Shown piece after piece: positions 7,857-18,808 of a stretch of 64,000 nucleotides of DNA. Within the stretch, counting starts at the first letter, position 1. Each line of letters begins with the position of its first letter. Below the pieces are notes generated by a model. It did no database searches. It was not told the origin of the DNA and saw only the letters and a program-made list of their open reading frames with translations. A program made the translations under genes and the position numbers. Source of the DNA: Sphingomonas turrisvirgatae (GTDB lineage Bacteria > Pseudomonadota > Alphaproteobacteria > Sphingomonadales > Sphingomonadaceae); NCBI RefSeq assembly GCF_001721295.1, contig NZ_MDDS01000013.1, positions 124,001 through 188,000 of the forward strand. The letters run 5' to 3'.

Positions 7857-8585
7857 TCAGATCAGGAACACGTCGCCGGCGTGAATGACACGCCGCTCGC
7901 CCGAGGCCAAGCGCAGGATCAGCGCGCCGTCATGGCTGAGACCGTCGAACAGGCCGTCGATTGTCTCGCCGTCGGGCAGGTTCGCGGTGAGCGCCGTGCC
8001 CGTCGGATGCGCGGCAGCGAGCCAGCGGTGGCGAATGGGGTCGAGCCCTTCGCCTCGCCAGCGGTTCAGCCAGCGGCTGAAGGCTTCGGCGAGAACATCG
8101 GCGAAAGTGGCAGGGCCGGCGGGCGCGCCCTGCGCGGCAAGGCTAATCGCTGGACGATCGGGCAGGTCGGGCGCGTGCGCGAGGTTGACGCCGATGCCGA
8201 TGACCACCGCGTCGCCAACTCGTTCGAGCAGGATGCCGGAGAGCTTCGCACCATCGATCAGCAGGTCGTTCGGCCATTTGAGCTGGGCGCGGCCGGGCAG
8301 GAACACGCCGACGGCTTCTTCAAGCGCGACCGCCGCGACCAGCGCCAGCGTGGCGGGCGGCGGATCGGTCGGGCGCAGGCGAACGAGCGTGCTGGCGTAG
8401 AAATTGCCGGCGGGCGATTCCCACACCCTGCCCTGTCGCCCCTTCCCCCCGGTCTGGCGCTCGGCGCGAAGCCAGCTGCCCTCGCTCGCGCCGGCCTGAG
8501 CAAGCGCGAGCATATCGGCGTTGGTGGAACCTGTCTCGGCGACCGTCCGGATCAGAAGAGCGTCCGTGCCGCCGCCAGCGACCAT
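7857..8585 (-). CDS. birA: Biotin--[acetyl-CoA-carboxylase] ligase, monofunctional
   Basis: About 242 aa from the ATG at 8585, which overlaps the 3' end of nuoN by 34 bases; the open frame extends further, but only as a shadow of nuoN. Catalytic-domain signatures are TGSTNADML, the biotinyl-AMP loop [16 protein letters not shown] and the GIGVNLAH strand, followed by a small C-terminal SH3-like domain. The winged-helix repressor domain of E. coli BirA is absent, so it should not regulate bio genes. It biotinylates the BCCP subunit of acyl-CoA carboxylases. Confidence 0.9.
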   Translation of the reverse strand: MVAGGGTDALLIRTVAETGSTNADMLALAQAGASEGSWLRAERQTGGKGRQGRVWESPAGNFYASTLVRLRPTDPPPATLALVAAVALEEAVGVFLPGRAQLKWPNDLLIDGAKLSGILLERVGDAVVIGIGVNLAHAPDLPDRPAISLAAQGAPAGPATFADVLAEAFSRWLNRWRGEGLDPIRHRWLAAAHPTGTALTANLPDGETIDGLFDGLSHDGALILRLASGERRVIHAGDVFLI

Positions 8586-10006
8586 GCGCCAAGCACCGGG
8601 ATCAGGAGATAGCCAAGCGGCGAGACGAAGAGCGCCGCAGCGGCGATCAGCCCGCCTTCGAGCGCGCTGTCCGACTTGCCATAAGCCGGCGCGGGCGCGT
8701 CGAAATACATCGTCTTGACGATCTTGAGGTAATAGTAGGCGCCGATGGTCGAGGCCGCGATGCCGATGGCGGCGAGCGCGACCAGATCCGCCTTCACCGC
8801 CGCCTCGAACACGGCGAACTTGGCCCAGAAGCCGAAGAGCGGCGGGATGCCGGCAAGGCTGAACATGAAGATCGCGAGCGCAGCCGCGAGCGCCGGCCGC
8901 CTGCGCGACAGGCCCGAGAGGCTGGCGATCGTCTCGACCGGCTGGCCATGCTCGTCGCGCATCTGAAGGACGACGAGGAAGCTGCCGAGCGTCATGACGA
9001 TATAGATTGTCATGTAGGTCAGCACGCCGGCCACACCCTCCGCCGTGCCGGCAGCCAGGCCGATCAGCGCGAAACCGACATTGTTGATCGACGAATAGGC
9101 GAGCAGGCGCTTGATGTTCTGCTGGTTGATCGCGGCGACCGCACCCAGCACGATCGAGGCGAGCGCGGCGAAGATCACGATCTGGCGCCAGTCGCCGGTT
9201 GCCGGGCCCATCGCCTCGATCGCGACGCGGACCGAGAGCGCGAGTGCGGCGACCTTGGGCGCGCTGGCGAAGAAGGCGGTGACCGGGGTCGGTGCGCCCT
9301 CGTACACGTCGGGCGTCCACATGTGGAACGGCACGGCCGACATCTTGAAGGCAAGGCCGGCGAAGACGAAGACGAGGCCGAACAGCAGGCCGATCTTGGT
9401 CGATCCTTCAGCGCCGGCATATGCGGTTGCGATGTCGCCGAAAATCGTCGTGCCGCTGAAGCCGTAAACCAGGCTGATGCCATAGAGCAGGATGCCCGAG
9501 GCAAGCGAGCCGAGAATGAAGTATTTGAGGCCGGCTTCGGCCGAGCGCACGTCGCGGCGCATGAAGCTGGCCAGCACATAGGCCGAGAGCGACTGCAACT
9601 CGAGCCCGACATAGAGCGTCAGCAGGTCGTTGGCCGATACCATCATGCCCATCCCCGCGGTCGAGAACAGGACGAGGACGGGATATTCCGGGCGCAGATC
9701 CTCACCGCTGGTCCGCGCGAAGAAGCGCGGGGCGATGACGATCGACACGGCAGCCGCGAAGAAGATCAGCACCTTGGCAAAGGCGGCGAACAGGTCGGCA
9801 TTATAGAGGCCGTCGAACGCAATGCCGCCGGCCGAGGCCGGACCGATTAGCGCGATGCCGGCGCCCATCAGGACGGCGACGGAGACCCAGCTGACGCCGC
9901 GCGAGACGGACCGTCCGCCCCAGGCAGAGACCATCAGCAGGACGAGGCCGCCCAGCGACAGGACGATCTCGGGCAGCACCATGGCAAGATTGGCGGCGTA
10001 ATCCAT
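8552..10006 (-). CDS. nuoN: NADH-quinone oxidoreductase subunit N
   Basis: 484 aa, polytopic membrane protein with about 14 transmembrane helices. It is an antiporter-like subunit of the complex I membrane arm and helps pump protons. Conserved charged-residue regions are visible, such as the Lys in AGLAFKMSAVPFHMW and the NQQNIKRLLAYSSI helix. Its ATG overlaps the nuoM stop (TGATG). Confidence 0.97.
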   Translation of the reverse strand: MDYAANLAMVLPEIVLSLGGLVLLMVSAWGGRSVSRGVSWVSVAVLMGAGIALIGPASAGGIAFDGLYNADLFAAFAKVLIFFAAAVSIVIAPRFFARTSGEDLRPEYPVLVLFSTAGMGMMVSANDLLTLYVGLELQSLSAYVLASFMRRDVRSAEAGLKYFILGSLASGILLYGISLVYGFSGTTIFGDIATAYAGAEGSTKIGLLFGLVFVFAGLAFKMSAVPFHMWTPDVYEGAPTPVTAFFASAPKVAALALSVRVAIEAMGPATGDWRQIVIFAALASIVLGAVAAINQQNIKRLLAYSSINNVGFALIGLAAGTAEGVAGVLTYMTIYIVMTLGSFLVVLQMRDEHGQPVETIASLSGLSRRRPALAAALAIFMFSLAGIPPLFGFWAKFAVFEAAVKADLVALAAIGIAASTIGAYYYLKIVKTMYFDAPAPAYGKSDSALEGGLIAAAALFVSPLGYLLIPVLGAWSLAAARTLF

Positions 10007-11541
10007 CAGTGTGCCGCTCCATGATCGGCCGTTTGCGCGTGGGCGGCAGGTGCCACCGGATTGCCCGGCGTCAGCAGGCTGTCGCCCGCCGGCTTGGCGC
10101 GTTCGAGGCGGGCGAGCAGCGTCGCGACATCGTTGCGCATCGGGGCAAGGAAGCTTTCGGGATAGACGCCCATCCAGAGCGTGACCGCCGCAAGCGGGGC
10201 GAGCAGCGCCATTTCACGCTTCGAAAGGTCGGGCATCGCCTTGACGTCGTCCTTCACCAGGTCGCCGAATACGACGCGGCGATAGAGATACAGCATGTAA
10301 GCAGCGCCGAGGATGATGCCGGTCGTCGCGATCAGCGTCGCCCAGGTCGATACCTGGTACGCACCCATCAGCGCCAGGAATTCGCCGACGAAGTTGCTGG
10401 TGCCCGGCAGGCCAACCGAGGCCATGGTGAACAGCAGGAACAGCACGGCGTATTTCGGCATGTTGACGGCCAGACCGCCATAACGGCTGATCTCACGCGT
10501 ATGCAGGCGATCGTAGATGACACCGACGCACAGGAACAGCGCGCCCGACACCAGGCCGTGGCCCAGCATCACCATCATCGCGCCCTCGATCCCCTGCCGA
10601 TTAAAGGTGAACAGGCCGATCGTGACGATCGCCATGTGCGCCACCGAAGAATAGGCAATGAGCTTCTTCATGTCGCTCTGCACCAGCGCGATCAGGCTGG
10701 TGACCACCACCGCGATGCACGACAGGCCGAAGACGAGCCAGATCAGCTGCGCCGACGCCTCAGGGAACATCGGCAGCGAGAAGCGCAGGAAGCCGTAGCC
10801 GCCCAGCTTTAGCAGCACGCCGGCCAGGATCACCGACCCTGCGGTCGGCGCCTGAACGTGCGCGTCGGGCAGCCAGGTGTGGACCGGCCACATCGGCATC
10901 TTGACCGCGAACGAAGCGAAGAAGGCGAGCCACAGCCAGGTCTGCACCTGCGGAGGAAAGTCGTACGCCATCAGCTCCGGGATCGAAGTCGTGCCGGCGG
11001 TGATGCTCATATACATCATCGCGATCAGCATCAGCAGCGAGCCGAGCAGCGTGTACAGGAAGAACTTGTACGACGCGTAGATGCGGTTCGCCCCGCCCCA
11101 GATGCCGATGATGAGGAACATCGGGATCAGGCCGGCTTCGAAGAACATGTAGAACAGGAAGATGTCCTGCGCCGCGAAGGTGCCGATCATCAGCACTTCG
11201 GTGATCAGGAACGCCGCCATATATTCCGGCACGCGCTCGGTGATCGCTTCCCAGCTGGCGCCGATGCAGATCGGCATCAGGAAGACGCTCAAGAGGATCA
11301 GCAGCAGCGCGAAGCCGTCGATACCGAGCGCCCAGGCGAAACGGCCGAACACCGGCGTGTATTCGACGAACTGCCATTGCGGTCCGCCGATCTCGAAATT
11401 CGCCCACAGCACGCCGCCGAGCGCCAGGTCGATCAGCGTCGCACCGAGCGCGATCCAGCGCGCCTGATTGGCGTTGACGAACAGGCAGGCGAGCGCCGCG
11501 GCGAGCGGCACGATGAGCATGATGGAAAGAATGCCGCTCAT
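10006..11541 (-). CDS. nuoM: NADH-quinone oxidoreductase subunit M
   Basis: 511 aa, antiporter-like membrane subunit of complex I. Family motifs include [18 protein letters not shown] with the channel Lys, and [16 protein letters not shown]. Length and helix pattern are normal. The C-terminus is an Ala/His-rich hydrophilic tail (ending TADHGAAH). The start overlaps the nuoL stop by ATGA. Confidence 0.97.
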   Translation of the reverse strand: MSGILSIMLIVPLAAALACLFVNANQARWIALGATLIDLALGGVLWANFEIGGPQWQFVEYTPVFGRFAWALGIDGFALLLILLSVFLMPICIGASWEAITERVPEYMAAFLITEVLMIGTFAAQDIFLFYMFFEAGLIPMFLIIGIWGGANRIYASYKFFLYTLLGSLLMLIAMMYMSITAGTTSIPELMAYDFPPQVQTWLWLAFFASFAVKMPMWPVHTWLPDAHVQAPTAGSVILAGVLLKLGGYGFLRFSLPMFPEASAQLIWLVFGLSCIAVVVTSLIALVQSDMKKLIAYSSVAHMAIVTIGLFTFNRQGIEGAMMVMLGHGLVSGALFLCVGVIYDRLHTREISRYGGLAVNMPKYAVLFLLFTMASVGLPGTSNFVGEFLALMGAYQVSTWATLIATTGIILGAAYMLYLYRRVVFGDLVKDDVKAMPDLSKREMALLAPLAAVTLWMGVYPESFLAPMRNDVATLLARLERAKPAGDSLLTPGNPVAPAAHAQTADHGAAH

Positions 11542-13631
11542 CGCGCGATCACCCAGGTAACGGCTGCGGTCAGGCCGATCAGCATGACGAATGCATAGCT
11601 ATAGACATATCCGGACTGGAGCTTCGCCGAGGCGACGCTGCCGAGCTTCACCAGAGCGGCGGAACCGTTCGGGCCGAAGCGGTCGATCGTCCCCTCGTCG
11701 CCCTTCTTCCAGAAGAAGCGGCCGAACCAGAAGGCAGGCTTCACGAACAGCGCGTTGTACAGCTCGTCAAAGTACCACTTGTTCAGCAGGAACTTGTAGA
11801 GAAGGTCGAAGGTCGCGGTGAAGCGCGCGGGAATACCGGGTTTCCAGACATAGGCGACCCATGCACCGGCGAGGCCGAGCAGCATGACGATGCTCGCCGA
11901 GAGTTTCACCCACAACGGCACTTCATGCATCGCGTGCGCCAGATGCTCGTTGAAGGCGACCGCGCCCTTCCAGAAGATCTCGCCGCTTTCGGGCTGGATG
12001 AAGAACTTGTTGAAGACGAAGCCGGCGAAGACCGCGCCGAGGCTGAGGATCAGCAGCGGGATCATCATCGGCAGCGGGCTTTCATGCGGGTGGTAGCCGC
12101 CAGTCCCGTCCGCCGTCTCATGCGCGCCACGGGCATGCGCGTGCGGCGTGTGCCCGGCATCTTCCTGCGCCGGCGGATTGTCCGCATGCGCGACCGCATG
12201 GCCGTGCGCCTCGTCGTGATGCGAGTCATGCAGCGCGTGCTGGATATGCTCCGACTGAGTCCAGCGCGGCTTGCCCCAGAAGGTGAGGAACATCAGGCGC
12301 CAGCTGTAGAAGCTGGTCAGCAGCGCGGCGAACACGCCGACCCAGAATGCGCCCTGTCCCGCCCCGCCGGCAGCATAGGCTGCCTCGAGGATCGCGTCCT
12401 TCGAATGGAAGCCGGCAAAGCCCGCATGGAGCCAGTAGATGCCGACGCCGGTGATCGCGAGCGTGCCCGCCATCATCGTCCAGAAGGTGACCGGGATGTG
12501 CTTACGCAGGCCGCCATAGTAACGCATGTCCTGCTCGTGGTGCATCGCATGGATGACCGAGCCGGCACCCAGGAACAGCAGCGCCTTGAAGAAGGCGTGG
12601 GTGAACAGATGGAACATCGCCGCGCCGTACATGCCGACGCCGGCGGCGAAGAACATGTAGCCGAGCTGCGAACAGGTCGAATAGGCGATCACGCGCTTGA
12701 TGTCGGTCTGCGTCGTGCCGACCGTAGCGGCGAACAGGCAGGTCGCAGCACCGATGAAGGTGACGAAGCCCAGTGCGACCGGAGCCTGTTCGAACAGCGG
12801 CGACAGGCGGCAGACCATGAACACGCCGGCGGTGACCATCGTCGCGGCGTGGATCAGCGCCGACACCGGGGTCGGGCCTTCCATCGCGTCCGGCAACCAG
12901 GTGTGCAGGCCAAGCTGCGCCGACTTGCCCATCGCGCCGACGAACAGCAGCAGGCAGAGGACCGTCAGCGTGTCGAGACGATAGCCCAGGAACCCGATCG
13001 TGCTGCCGGCATAGCCGGGCGCGGCTTCGAGAATTTCAGGGATCGAGATCGTTCCGAACACCAGGAACACGCCGAAGATGCCGAGCATGAAGCCCAAGTC
13101 ACCCACGCGGTTGACCACGAACGCCTTGATCGCGGCGGCGCTCGCGCTTGGCTTCTTGAACCAGAAGCCGATCAGCAGATAGGATGCGAGGCCGACGCCT
13201 TCCCAGCCGAAGAACATCTGAAGCAGATTGTCGGCGGTCACCAGCATCAGCATGGCGAAGGTGAAGAGCGAGAGGTACGCGAAGAAGCGCGGCTGGTCCG
13301 GGTCCTCTTCCATATACGACCAGCTGTAGAGGTGGACGAGGCTCGACACGCTCGTCACTACCACCAGCATGACCGCGGTCAGGCTGTCGACCCGCAGGCC
13401 CCAGCTGACGTCGAGGTCGCCCGAGCGCATCCAGGTGAACACCTGCGCCACGTGCGGCTCCGCGCTGCCGTTCATGAAGCCGATGAAGATCGGCCAGCTC
13501 AGTGCAGCGGCGACGAACAGCGCGCCGGTCGTCACGACCTTGGGCAACATCGTGCCGAACGCGCGATTGCTGAAACCGGCCACTGCTGCCGCGAGCAGCG
13601 GCAGGAAGACGATGAAATGGATCGCTGACAT
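11538..13631 (-). CDS. nuoL: NADH-quinone oxidoreductase subunit L with a His-rich loop
   Basis: 697 aa, the distal antiporter-like subunit of the membrane arm, with the long lateral helix at the C-terminus. Motifs are [33 protein letters not shown] and [20 protein letters not shown]. Between transmembrane helices, at residues about 455-515, it carries a hydrophilic His-rich loop with 14 His in about 57 residues (for example [10 protein letters not shown]). Such a loop makes the protein longer than the E. coli one (613 aa). Its ATG overlaps the nuoK stop (TGATG). Confidence 0.97.
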   Translation of the reverse strand: MSAIHFIVFLPLLAAAVAGFSNRAFGTMLPKVVTTGALFVAAALSWPIFIGFMNGSAEPHVAQVFTWMRSGDLDVSWGLRVDSLTAVMLVVVTSVSSLVHLYSWSYMEEDPDQPRFFAYLSLFTFAMLMLVTADNLLQMFFGWEGVGLASYLLIGFWFKKPSASAAAIKAFVVNRVGDLGFMLGIFGVFLVFGTISIPEILEAAPGYAGSTIGFLGYRLDTLTVLCLLLFVGAMGKSAQLGLHTWLPDAMEGPTPVSALIHAATMVTAGVFMVCRLSPLFEQAPVALGFVTFIGAATCLFAATVGTTQTDIKRVIAYSTCSQLGYMFFAAGVGMYGAAMFHLFTHAFFKALLFLGAGSVIHAMHHEQDMRYYGGLRKHIPVTFWTMMAGTLAITGVGIYWLHAGFAGFHSKDAILEAAYAAGGAGQGAFWVGVFAALLTSFYSWRLMFLTFWGKPRWTQSEHIQHALHDSHHDEAHGHAVAHADNPPAQEDAGHTPHAHARGAHETADGTGGYHPHESPLPMMIPLLILSLGAVFAGFVFNKFFIQPESGEIFWKGAVAFNEHLAHAMHEVPLWVKLSASIVMLLGLAGAWVAYVWKPGIPARFTATFDLLYKFLLNKWYFDELYNALFVKPAFWFGRFFWKKGDEGTIDRFGPNGSAALVKLGSVASAKLQSGYVYSYAFVMLIGLTAAVTWVIAR

Positions 13632-13936
13632 CAGCCCTTCATCCGATTGACGTCATCGACCGAGATCGTGCCGCGGCCGCGGAAGTAGATGACAAGAATG
13701 GCAAGCCCGATCGCCGCCTCGCCCGCCGCGACGGTCAGCACGAACATCGCGAAGATCTGGCCGACCAGATCGTTGAGCGCGGCGCTGAACGCCACCAGGT
13801 TGAGGTTCACCGACAGCAGGATCAGTTCGATCGCCATCAGGATGATGATGAGGTTCTTCCGATTGAGGAAGATGCCGAGCACGCCCATCGTGAACAGGAT
13901 CGCGCTGACGACCAGATAATGGGTCATGCCGATCAC
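13631..13936 (-). CDS. nuoK: NADH-quinone oxidoreductase subunit K
   Basis: 101 aa from a GTG at 13936 that overlaps the nuoJ stop as GTGA and has a GGGGG-type Shine-Dalgarno; an ATG at 13927 gives a 98-aa alternative. Three transmembrane helices carry the two conserved membrane Glu residues of the E-channel (one in [12 protein letters not shown], one in [11 protein letters not shown]). It is part of the complex I proton path. Confidence 0.95.
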   Translation of the reverse strand: MIGMTHYLVVSAILFTMGVLGIFLNRKNLIIILMAIELILLSVNLNLVAFSAALNDLVGQIFAMFVLTVAAGEAAIGLAILVIYFRGRGTISVDDVNRMKG

Positions 13937-14559
13937 AGCTCTACCCCCTGCCCGACGGGCTGGTTGACCTTACGGATGGCATCCTCCGAACGGCGATTGA
14001 TCTGACGCGCGACGTTCTGCTTGATCACGCCGGTGCGCTGGCGATGGGTCAGCACGATGGCGCCCACCATCGCAACCAGCAGGATGAAGCCGGCCGCTTC
14101 GAAGATGTAGAGATAGCGCGTGTAGAGCAGCGTCCCCATCGCCTTGATGTTGGGCAGGCTGCCGAGTGCCGCCCCGGCATCGGTCGGCGCGACGCGGCTG
14201 GACAGTTCGACCCCGCCTGCGCTCCACGCGCCGATGCCGATCACGACTTCAGCGAGCAGGACGAGCGCGACGGCAAGGCCGAACATCGCATAGCGCACGA
14301 AACCGGCGCGCAGCTCGGCAAAGTCGATGTCGAGCATCATGACGACGAACAGGAACAGCACCGCGACGGCGCCCACGTAAACGATGACGAGCAGCATCGC
14401 GATGAACTCCGCCCCCGCCAGCACCATCAGGCCGGCGGCGTTGAAGAAAGCCAGGATCAGCCAGAGCACGGAATGCACCGGGTTGCGCGCGGTAATCGTC
14501 ATCGCGGCGGACAGGGTGACCACCGTCGCGAAGAGATAAAAGGCGATTGCTTGGATCAC
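13933..14559 (-). CDS. nuoJ: NADH-quinone oxidoreductase subunit J
   Basis: 208 aa from a GTG start. Five transmembrane helices, with the family's [16 protein letters not shown] segment around helix 3 (the pi-bulge helix that couples quinone reduction to pumping). The C-terminal hydrophilic tail is longer than in E. coli. It starts 30 bases after nuoI. Confidence 0.95.
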   Translation of the reverse strand: MIQAIAFYLFATVVTLSAAMTITARNPVHSVLWLILAFFNAAGLMVLAGAEFIAMLLVIVYVGAVAVLFLFVVMMLDIDFAELRAGFVRYAMFGLAVALVLLAEVVIGIGAWSAGGVELSSRVAPTDAGAALGSLPNIKAMGTLLYTRYLYIFEAAGFILLVAMVGAIVLTHRQRTGVIKQNVARQINRRSEDAIRKVNQPVGQGVEL

Positions 14560-14589
14560 GGAATCATGGGCCCCTGGTTGCCGCGGCGC

Positions 14590-15075
14590 TTAACGGTACG
14601 GTGCATCGGCGGCAAGGTTCGCGGCGATTGCGCGCTCCCAGCGGTCACCGTTCGCGAGCAGCTTGTCCTTGTGATAGATCAGCTCTTCGCGGGTTTCGGT
14701 CGAGAATTCGAAGTTCGGCCCCTCGACGATCGCATCGACCGGGCACGCTTCCTGGCACAGGCCACAATAGATGCACTTGGTCATGTCGATGTCGTAGCGC
14801 GTCGTGCGGCGGCTGCCGTCGTCGCGCGGTTCGGCCTCGATCGTGATCGCCAGCGCGGGGCAGATCGCCTCGCACAGCTTGCACGCGATGCAGCGCTCTT
14901 CGCCATTGGGATAACGGCGCAAGGCATGTTCGCCACGGAAGCGCGGCGAGATCGGGTTCTTCTCGTAAGGGTAGTTGATCGTCGCCTTGGGCTTGAAGAA
15001 ATACTTCAGCGTAAGGGCGTGCGCCTTCACGAACTCCCAAAGGGTGAACGAACGAACGAGTTGAGCGACGCTCAT
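14590..15075 (-). CDS. nuoI: NADH-quinone oxidoreductase subunit I
   Basis: 161 aa peripheral-arm subunit holding clusters N6a and N6b. Two 4Fe-4S motifs are clear: [12 protein letters not shown] and [12 protein letters not shown]. Length matches the mitochondrial-like TYKY type of alphaproteobacteria. The start overlaps the nuoH stop (ATGA). Confidence 0.97.
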   Translation of the reverse strand: MSVAQLVRSFTLWEFVKAHALTLKYFFKPKATINYPYEKNPISPRFRGEHALRRYPNGEERCIACKLCEAICPALAITIEAEPRDDGSRRTTRYDIDMTKCIYCGLCQEACPVDAIVEGPNFEFSTETREELIYHKDKLLANGDRWERAIAANLAADAPYR

Positions 15076-16130
15076 GCGGCAACTCCGACACGGGTCAACA
15101 TGAGATACCCGGAAATAAGGAATACGAAGGTCAGCGACAGCGGCAGGAAGATCTTCCAGCCCAGCCGCATCAGCTGGTCATAGCGATAGCGCGGTACCGT
15201 CGCCTTCACCCAGCTGAACACGAAGAAGAAGAACAGGATCTTCGCGAACAGCCAGACGATGCCCGGAATGTCGAACCATGGGATCAGGTCGATGTTGAGC
15301 GGCGGCAGATAACCGCCCCAGAACAGCGTCGCGTTGAGCGTGCACATCAGGATGACGTTGGCATATTCGCCAAGCCAGTAGAGCGCGAAGCTCATCGACG
15401 AATATTCGGTCTGGTAACCGGCGACGAGTTCGCTTTCCGCCTCGGTCAGATCGAACGGTGCGCGCGCGGTTTCGGCGAGCGACGAGATCAGGAACACCAC
15501 CGCCATCGGGAACAGCAGCGGGTTGAAGCCATAGCCGTTGACCAGCCCCAAAATGTGCCCGCGCTGCCCCTCGACAATGCCGCTGAGGTTGAACGTGCCG
15601 GCCCACAGCACGACGGCGATGATGACGAAGCCGATCGAGACTTCATAGCTCACCATCTGTGCCGCGGCGCGGATCGCGGAGTAGAAGGGATATTTGGAGT
15701 TCGACGCCCAGCCGGCGAGGATGATGCCGTAGACACCGAGCGAGGACGCGGCGAGGATGTAGAGCAGCCCGACATTGATGTCCGACAGCACCACGCCGAC
15801 ATCGAACGGCACCACCGCCCACACGATCAGCGCGACGGTGAAGGTGATGATCGGCGCGATCAGGAACAGGCCCTTGTTCGCGCTCGACGGGATGATCGTT
15901 TCCTGAAGGAAGACCTTGAGCCCGTCGGCGAACGACTGGAGCAGGCCGAGTGGGCCGACCACGTTCGGCCCGCGGCGCAGCGCCATCGCCGCCCAGATCT
16001 TGCGATCGGCATAGATGATCATCGCCACTGCCAGCATCAGCGGCAGTGCGATCACGAGGATGCCGACGATGGTGGCGGTGAACCACGCCCATTCGTAGGC
16101 CATGCCCCAGGACTGGAAAAAGGCGGTCAC
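15072..16130 (-). CDS. nuoH: NADH-quinone oxidoreductase subunit H
   Basis: 352 aa with eight or nine transmembrane helices, forming much of the quinone-binding chamber. Motifs include [34 protein letters not shown] and the C-terminal [13 protein letters not shown]. The start is GTG at 16130, overlapping the nuoG stop as GTGA. Confidence 0.97.
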   Translation of the reverse strand: MTAFFQSWGMAYEWAWFTATIVGILVIALPLMLAVAMIIYADRKIWAAMALRRGPNVVGPLGLLQSFADGLKVFLQETIIPSSANKGLFLIAPIITFTVALIVWAVVPFDVGVVLSDINVGLLYILAASSLGVYGIILAGWASNSKYPFYSAIRAAAQMVSYEVSIGFVIIAVVLWAGTFNLSGIVEGQRGHILGLVNGYGFNPLLFPMAVVFLISSLAETARAPFDLTEAESELVAGYQTEYSSMSFALYWLGEYANVILMCTLNATLFWGGYLPPLNIDLIPWFDIPGIVWLFAKILFFFFVFSWVKATVPRYRYDQLMRLGWKIFLPLSLTFVFLISGYLMLTRVGVAA

Positions 16131-18148
16131 TCTGCGGCCTCCGCGAAATCCTGGCCATGGATCAGTTCGGCCGAGCAGCGCTGCATGGTGGGCGATGCAC
16201 GGCAGATGGCGTTGGTGAGATAGAAATCGGCGATCGGATAGGCCACTTCGCCCTCACCCTTTGCGTCCAGCGCCGGCGGGTTCCATTCGAAGCTTGCCAG
16301 ACCTTCCTCGGCCAGCGCGGGCGTGTCGGCGAACATCGCCGCGCGCAATTGCTCGAACGTGTCGAACGGCAGCGTCTTGCCCAGCCGTTCGGACAGTGCG
16401 CGCAGGATCGTCCAGTCCTCACGCGCGTCGCCCGGCGGGAACGACGCCTTGTCGCCGCGCTGCACGCGGCCTTCCAGGTTGACGTAGGTGCCGGCCTTTT
16501 CGGCATAGCTCGCGCCCGACAGGATCACGTCCGCCGCATGCGCGCCCTTGTCGCCGTGATGGCCGATATAGACGTTGAAGCTGTTGGCGAACTTCGAGAA
16601 ATCCACCTCGTCCGCGCCCAGGAAGAAGGTCAGCTTCGACCCGGCCGCGACGATGTCGGCAATGCCGCCCTTCGAGACGAAGCCCAGCATCAGCCCGCCC
16701 ATCCGGCTGGCCGCCATGTGCAGCACGTTGAAGCCGTTCCACACCGCACCGGTATCGAGCGTCCGCACCAGGTTCAGCTTCTTGGCCAGCGCGAGGGCCG
16801 CGCCATGCCCGTTCTGGAGCGCCGCGCCGCCGACGATCACCATCGGACGCTTGGCATTCTTGAACGCATCGGCCGCCGCCTTGGGCAGCTTGCCGAGCAG
16901 GCCCAGATCGTTGCCGAGCCACGTTGCCTTGTAGGTGAGGTCGACTTCCGGACCAATCGCGAAGACCTTTGCGCCGCGCTTGATCGCCTTGCGCACGCGG
17001 GTGTTCACCAACGGTGCTTCCCAACGCAGGTTGGTGCCGACCAGCAGCACGACGTCCGCCTCCTCGACACCCGCGATGGTGGTGTTGAAATTCACCGCGC
17101 CTAGGCTGGTCGCATCATAGGCCATGCCGGTCTGACGGCCTTCGAGCAGGTTCGAGCCGAACGACTGGACCAGCGTCTTCGCGGCGAAGATCGTCTCGCA
17201 ATCGAGCAGGTCGCCATGGATCGCGGCGACCCTGTCCCCGGCCCCGTTCGCGGCGGTCGCGATGGCGGCGAACGCCTCGTCCCACGTCGCTTCAACAAGC
17301 TTTCCGTCGCGACGGACATAGGGTTTGTCGAGCCGGCGGCGCGACAGGCCGTCGACATGGTGGCGCGTCTTGTCGTGCGCCCATTCCTCGTTCACGTCCT
17401 CGTTGATGCGAGGCAGTACGCGCAGCACCGCGCGACCGCGCCGGTCGATGCGGATGTTGGTGCCAACCGCGTCCATCACGTCGATCGCCAGCGTCTTGGT
17501 GAGTTCCCACGGCCGCGCCTCGAACGCATAGGGCTTGCTGGTCAGCGCGCCGACCGGGCAGAGGTCGACGACATTGCCCGACAGCTCGCTCGTCACCGCC
17601 TGTTCGAGGTAGGACGTGATCTGCATGTTCTCGCCGCGATAGAGCGCGCCGATTTCCTCGACGCCGGCCACTTCCTCGGCAAAGCGCACGCAGCGGGTGC
17701 GCTGGATGCAGCGGGTCATCACCGTCTTGACGATGGGACCCATATATTTCTCGGTCACCGCGCGCTTGTTCTCGGTGTAGCGCGAGTGGCCCCGCCCGTA
17801 CGCGATGGACTGGTCCTGCAGGTCGCACTCGCCGCCCTGGTCGCAGATCGGGCAATCGAGCGGGTGGTTGATCAGCAGGAATTCCATCACGCCTTCGCGC
17901 GCGGCCTTCACCATCGCGCTGTCGGTGCGGATTTCCTGATTGTCGGCGGCCGGCAGCGCGCACGACGCCTGCGGCTTGGGCGGCCCGGGCTTCACCTCGA
18001 CCAGGCACATGCGGCAATTGCCGGCGATCGACAGCCGCTCGTGATAGCAGAAGCGCGGGATTTCCTTGCCCGCGGCCTCGCACGCCTGGAGCACGGTGGC
18101 GCCCTGCGGAACTTCGACTTCGATCCCGTCTACGGTAACCTTCGGCAT
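16127..18148 (-). CDS. nuoG: NADH-quinone oxidoreductase subunit G
   Basis: 673 aa, the mitochondrial-like (75-kDa) length rather than the 908 aa of E. coli. It has the N-terminal 2Fe-2S domain (FCYHE...[10 protein letters not shown]), the H-C3 cluster region ([13 protein letters not shown]) and the N4 4Fe-4S region ([11 protein letters not shown]), then a molybdopterin-oxidoreductase-like domain without cofactor. It carries electrons from NuoF toward NuoI. It begins 3 bases after the stop of the inserted 218-aa gene. Confidence 0.97.
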   Translation of the reverse strand: MPKVTVDGIEVEVPQGATVLQACEAAGKEIPRFCYHERLSIAGNCRMCLVEVKPGPPKPQASCALPAADNQEIRTDSAMVKAAREGVMEFLLINHPLDCPICDQGGECDLQDQSIAYGRGHSRYTENKRAVTEKYMGPIVKTVMTRCIQRTRCVRFAEEVAGVEEIGALYRGENMQITSYLEQAVTSELSGNVVDLCPVGALTSKPYAFEARPWELTKTLAIDVMDAVGTNIRIDRRGRAVLRVLPRINEDVNEEWAHDKTRHHVDGLSRRRLDKPYVRRDGKLVEATWDEAFAAIATAANGAGDRVAAIHGDLLDCETIFAAKTLVQSFGSNLLEGRQTGMAYDATSLGAVNFNTTIAGVEEADVVLLVGTNLRWEAPLVNTRVRKAIKRGAKVFAIGPEVDLTYKATWLGNDLGLLGKLPKAAADAFKNAKRPMVIVGGAALQNGHGAALALAKKLNLVRTLDTGAVWNGFNVLHMAASRMGGLMLGFVSKGGIADIVAAGSKLTFFLGADEVDFSKFANSFNVYIGHHGDKGAHAADVILSGASYAEKAGTYVNLEGRVQRGDKASFPPGDAREDWTILRALSERLGKTLPFDTFEQLRAAMFADTPALAEEGLASFEWNPPALDAKGEGEVAYPIADFYLTNAICRASPTMQRCSAELIHGQDFAEAAE

Positions 18149-18151
18149 CTT

Positions 18152-18808
18152 CTACTTACTCGCTGGGGCCGCGGCCGGGCTGAGACTGCGCCATGCGGCA
18201 AGCGCGACCAGCGCGCGCAGTCGGTTGCCGGTGAATTTCACGTTCGGATCGTTCTTGGCGCAGCGGTCGAACACCATCTGCACCGGCTGCGAACGGGCGA
18301 TTGCGTCCGGGCTCATCGGCTCGGTCGCCAGCCACGCCGCGACATCGTCGGGTATCGAGCGTACGGTGCAGGTCGCGGCCGCATCGCCGAGCGACTGACC
18401 CACGACCGCCGGTCCCGTCGCCGCACGCGCCAGACGGGCATTGAGCGGCGCCGCGTCGCGCATCAGCAGCCGTTCGGCCAGCGCGCCGGTCAACACCAGC
18501 GACGGGCGGGGCAAACGACCCCGCGTGCCGAAGCAGCCGCCATTATTCTGGAAGATGGTGGCGAACGACCGCTGATAATCGGGCGAGCGGAAGTCCTTTG
18601 CGAGTGCCGTCGCCACCTTGTCGCCGCTGTTCTTCACCACGCAGGTCGCCGATCGGTACGCCCAGGTAGGGGCGCGGCCTTCACCCTCCGGCTCGTCCGG
18701 CGTGCCGGGCATCTCGCGCCACGGCGCAGGCGGCAGGCCGGACTGAAGCGGCGGCTGGGGCGTCGTCTGCTGCGCTGCCAGCATCAAGGATAGCGCGGCA
18801 AGGATCAT
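18152..18808 (-). CDS. Exported protein of unknown function inside the nuo operon (between nuoF and nuoG)
   Basis: 218 aa from the ATG at 18808, which overlaps the nuoF stop by ATGA; the longer open frame is a nuoF shadow. The N-terminus [13 protein letters not shown] looks like a short cleavable signal peptide, followed by a Pro-rich linker ([13 protein letters not shown]) and a globular part with four Cys ([31 protein letters not shown]), perhaps two disulfides. I do not recognise a family. Its coupling to nuoF and the 3-base gap to nuoG mean it is expressed with complex I, though it should act in the periplasm. Confidence 0.75.
   Translation of the reverse strand: MILAALSLMLAAQQTTPQPPLQSGLPPAPWREMPGTPDEPEGEGRAPTWAYRSATCVVKNSGDKVATALAKDFRSPDYQRSFATIFQNNGGCFGTRGRLPRPSLVLTGALAERLLMRDAAPLNARLARAATGPAVVGQSLGDAAATCTVRSIPDDVAAWLATEPMSPDAIARSQPVQMVFDRCAKNDPNVKFTGNRLRALVALAAWRSLSPAAAPASK

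Noticed and set aside
8586-9320. birA read as a 487-aa fusion with an upstream domain
   Set aside because: The extra part is the frame-shifted complement of nuoN; BirA motifs begin right after the ATG at 8585.
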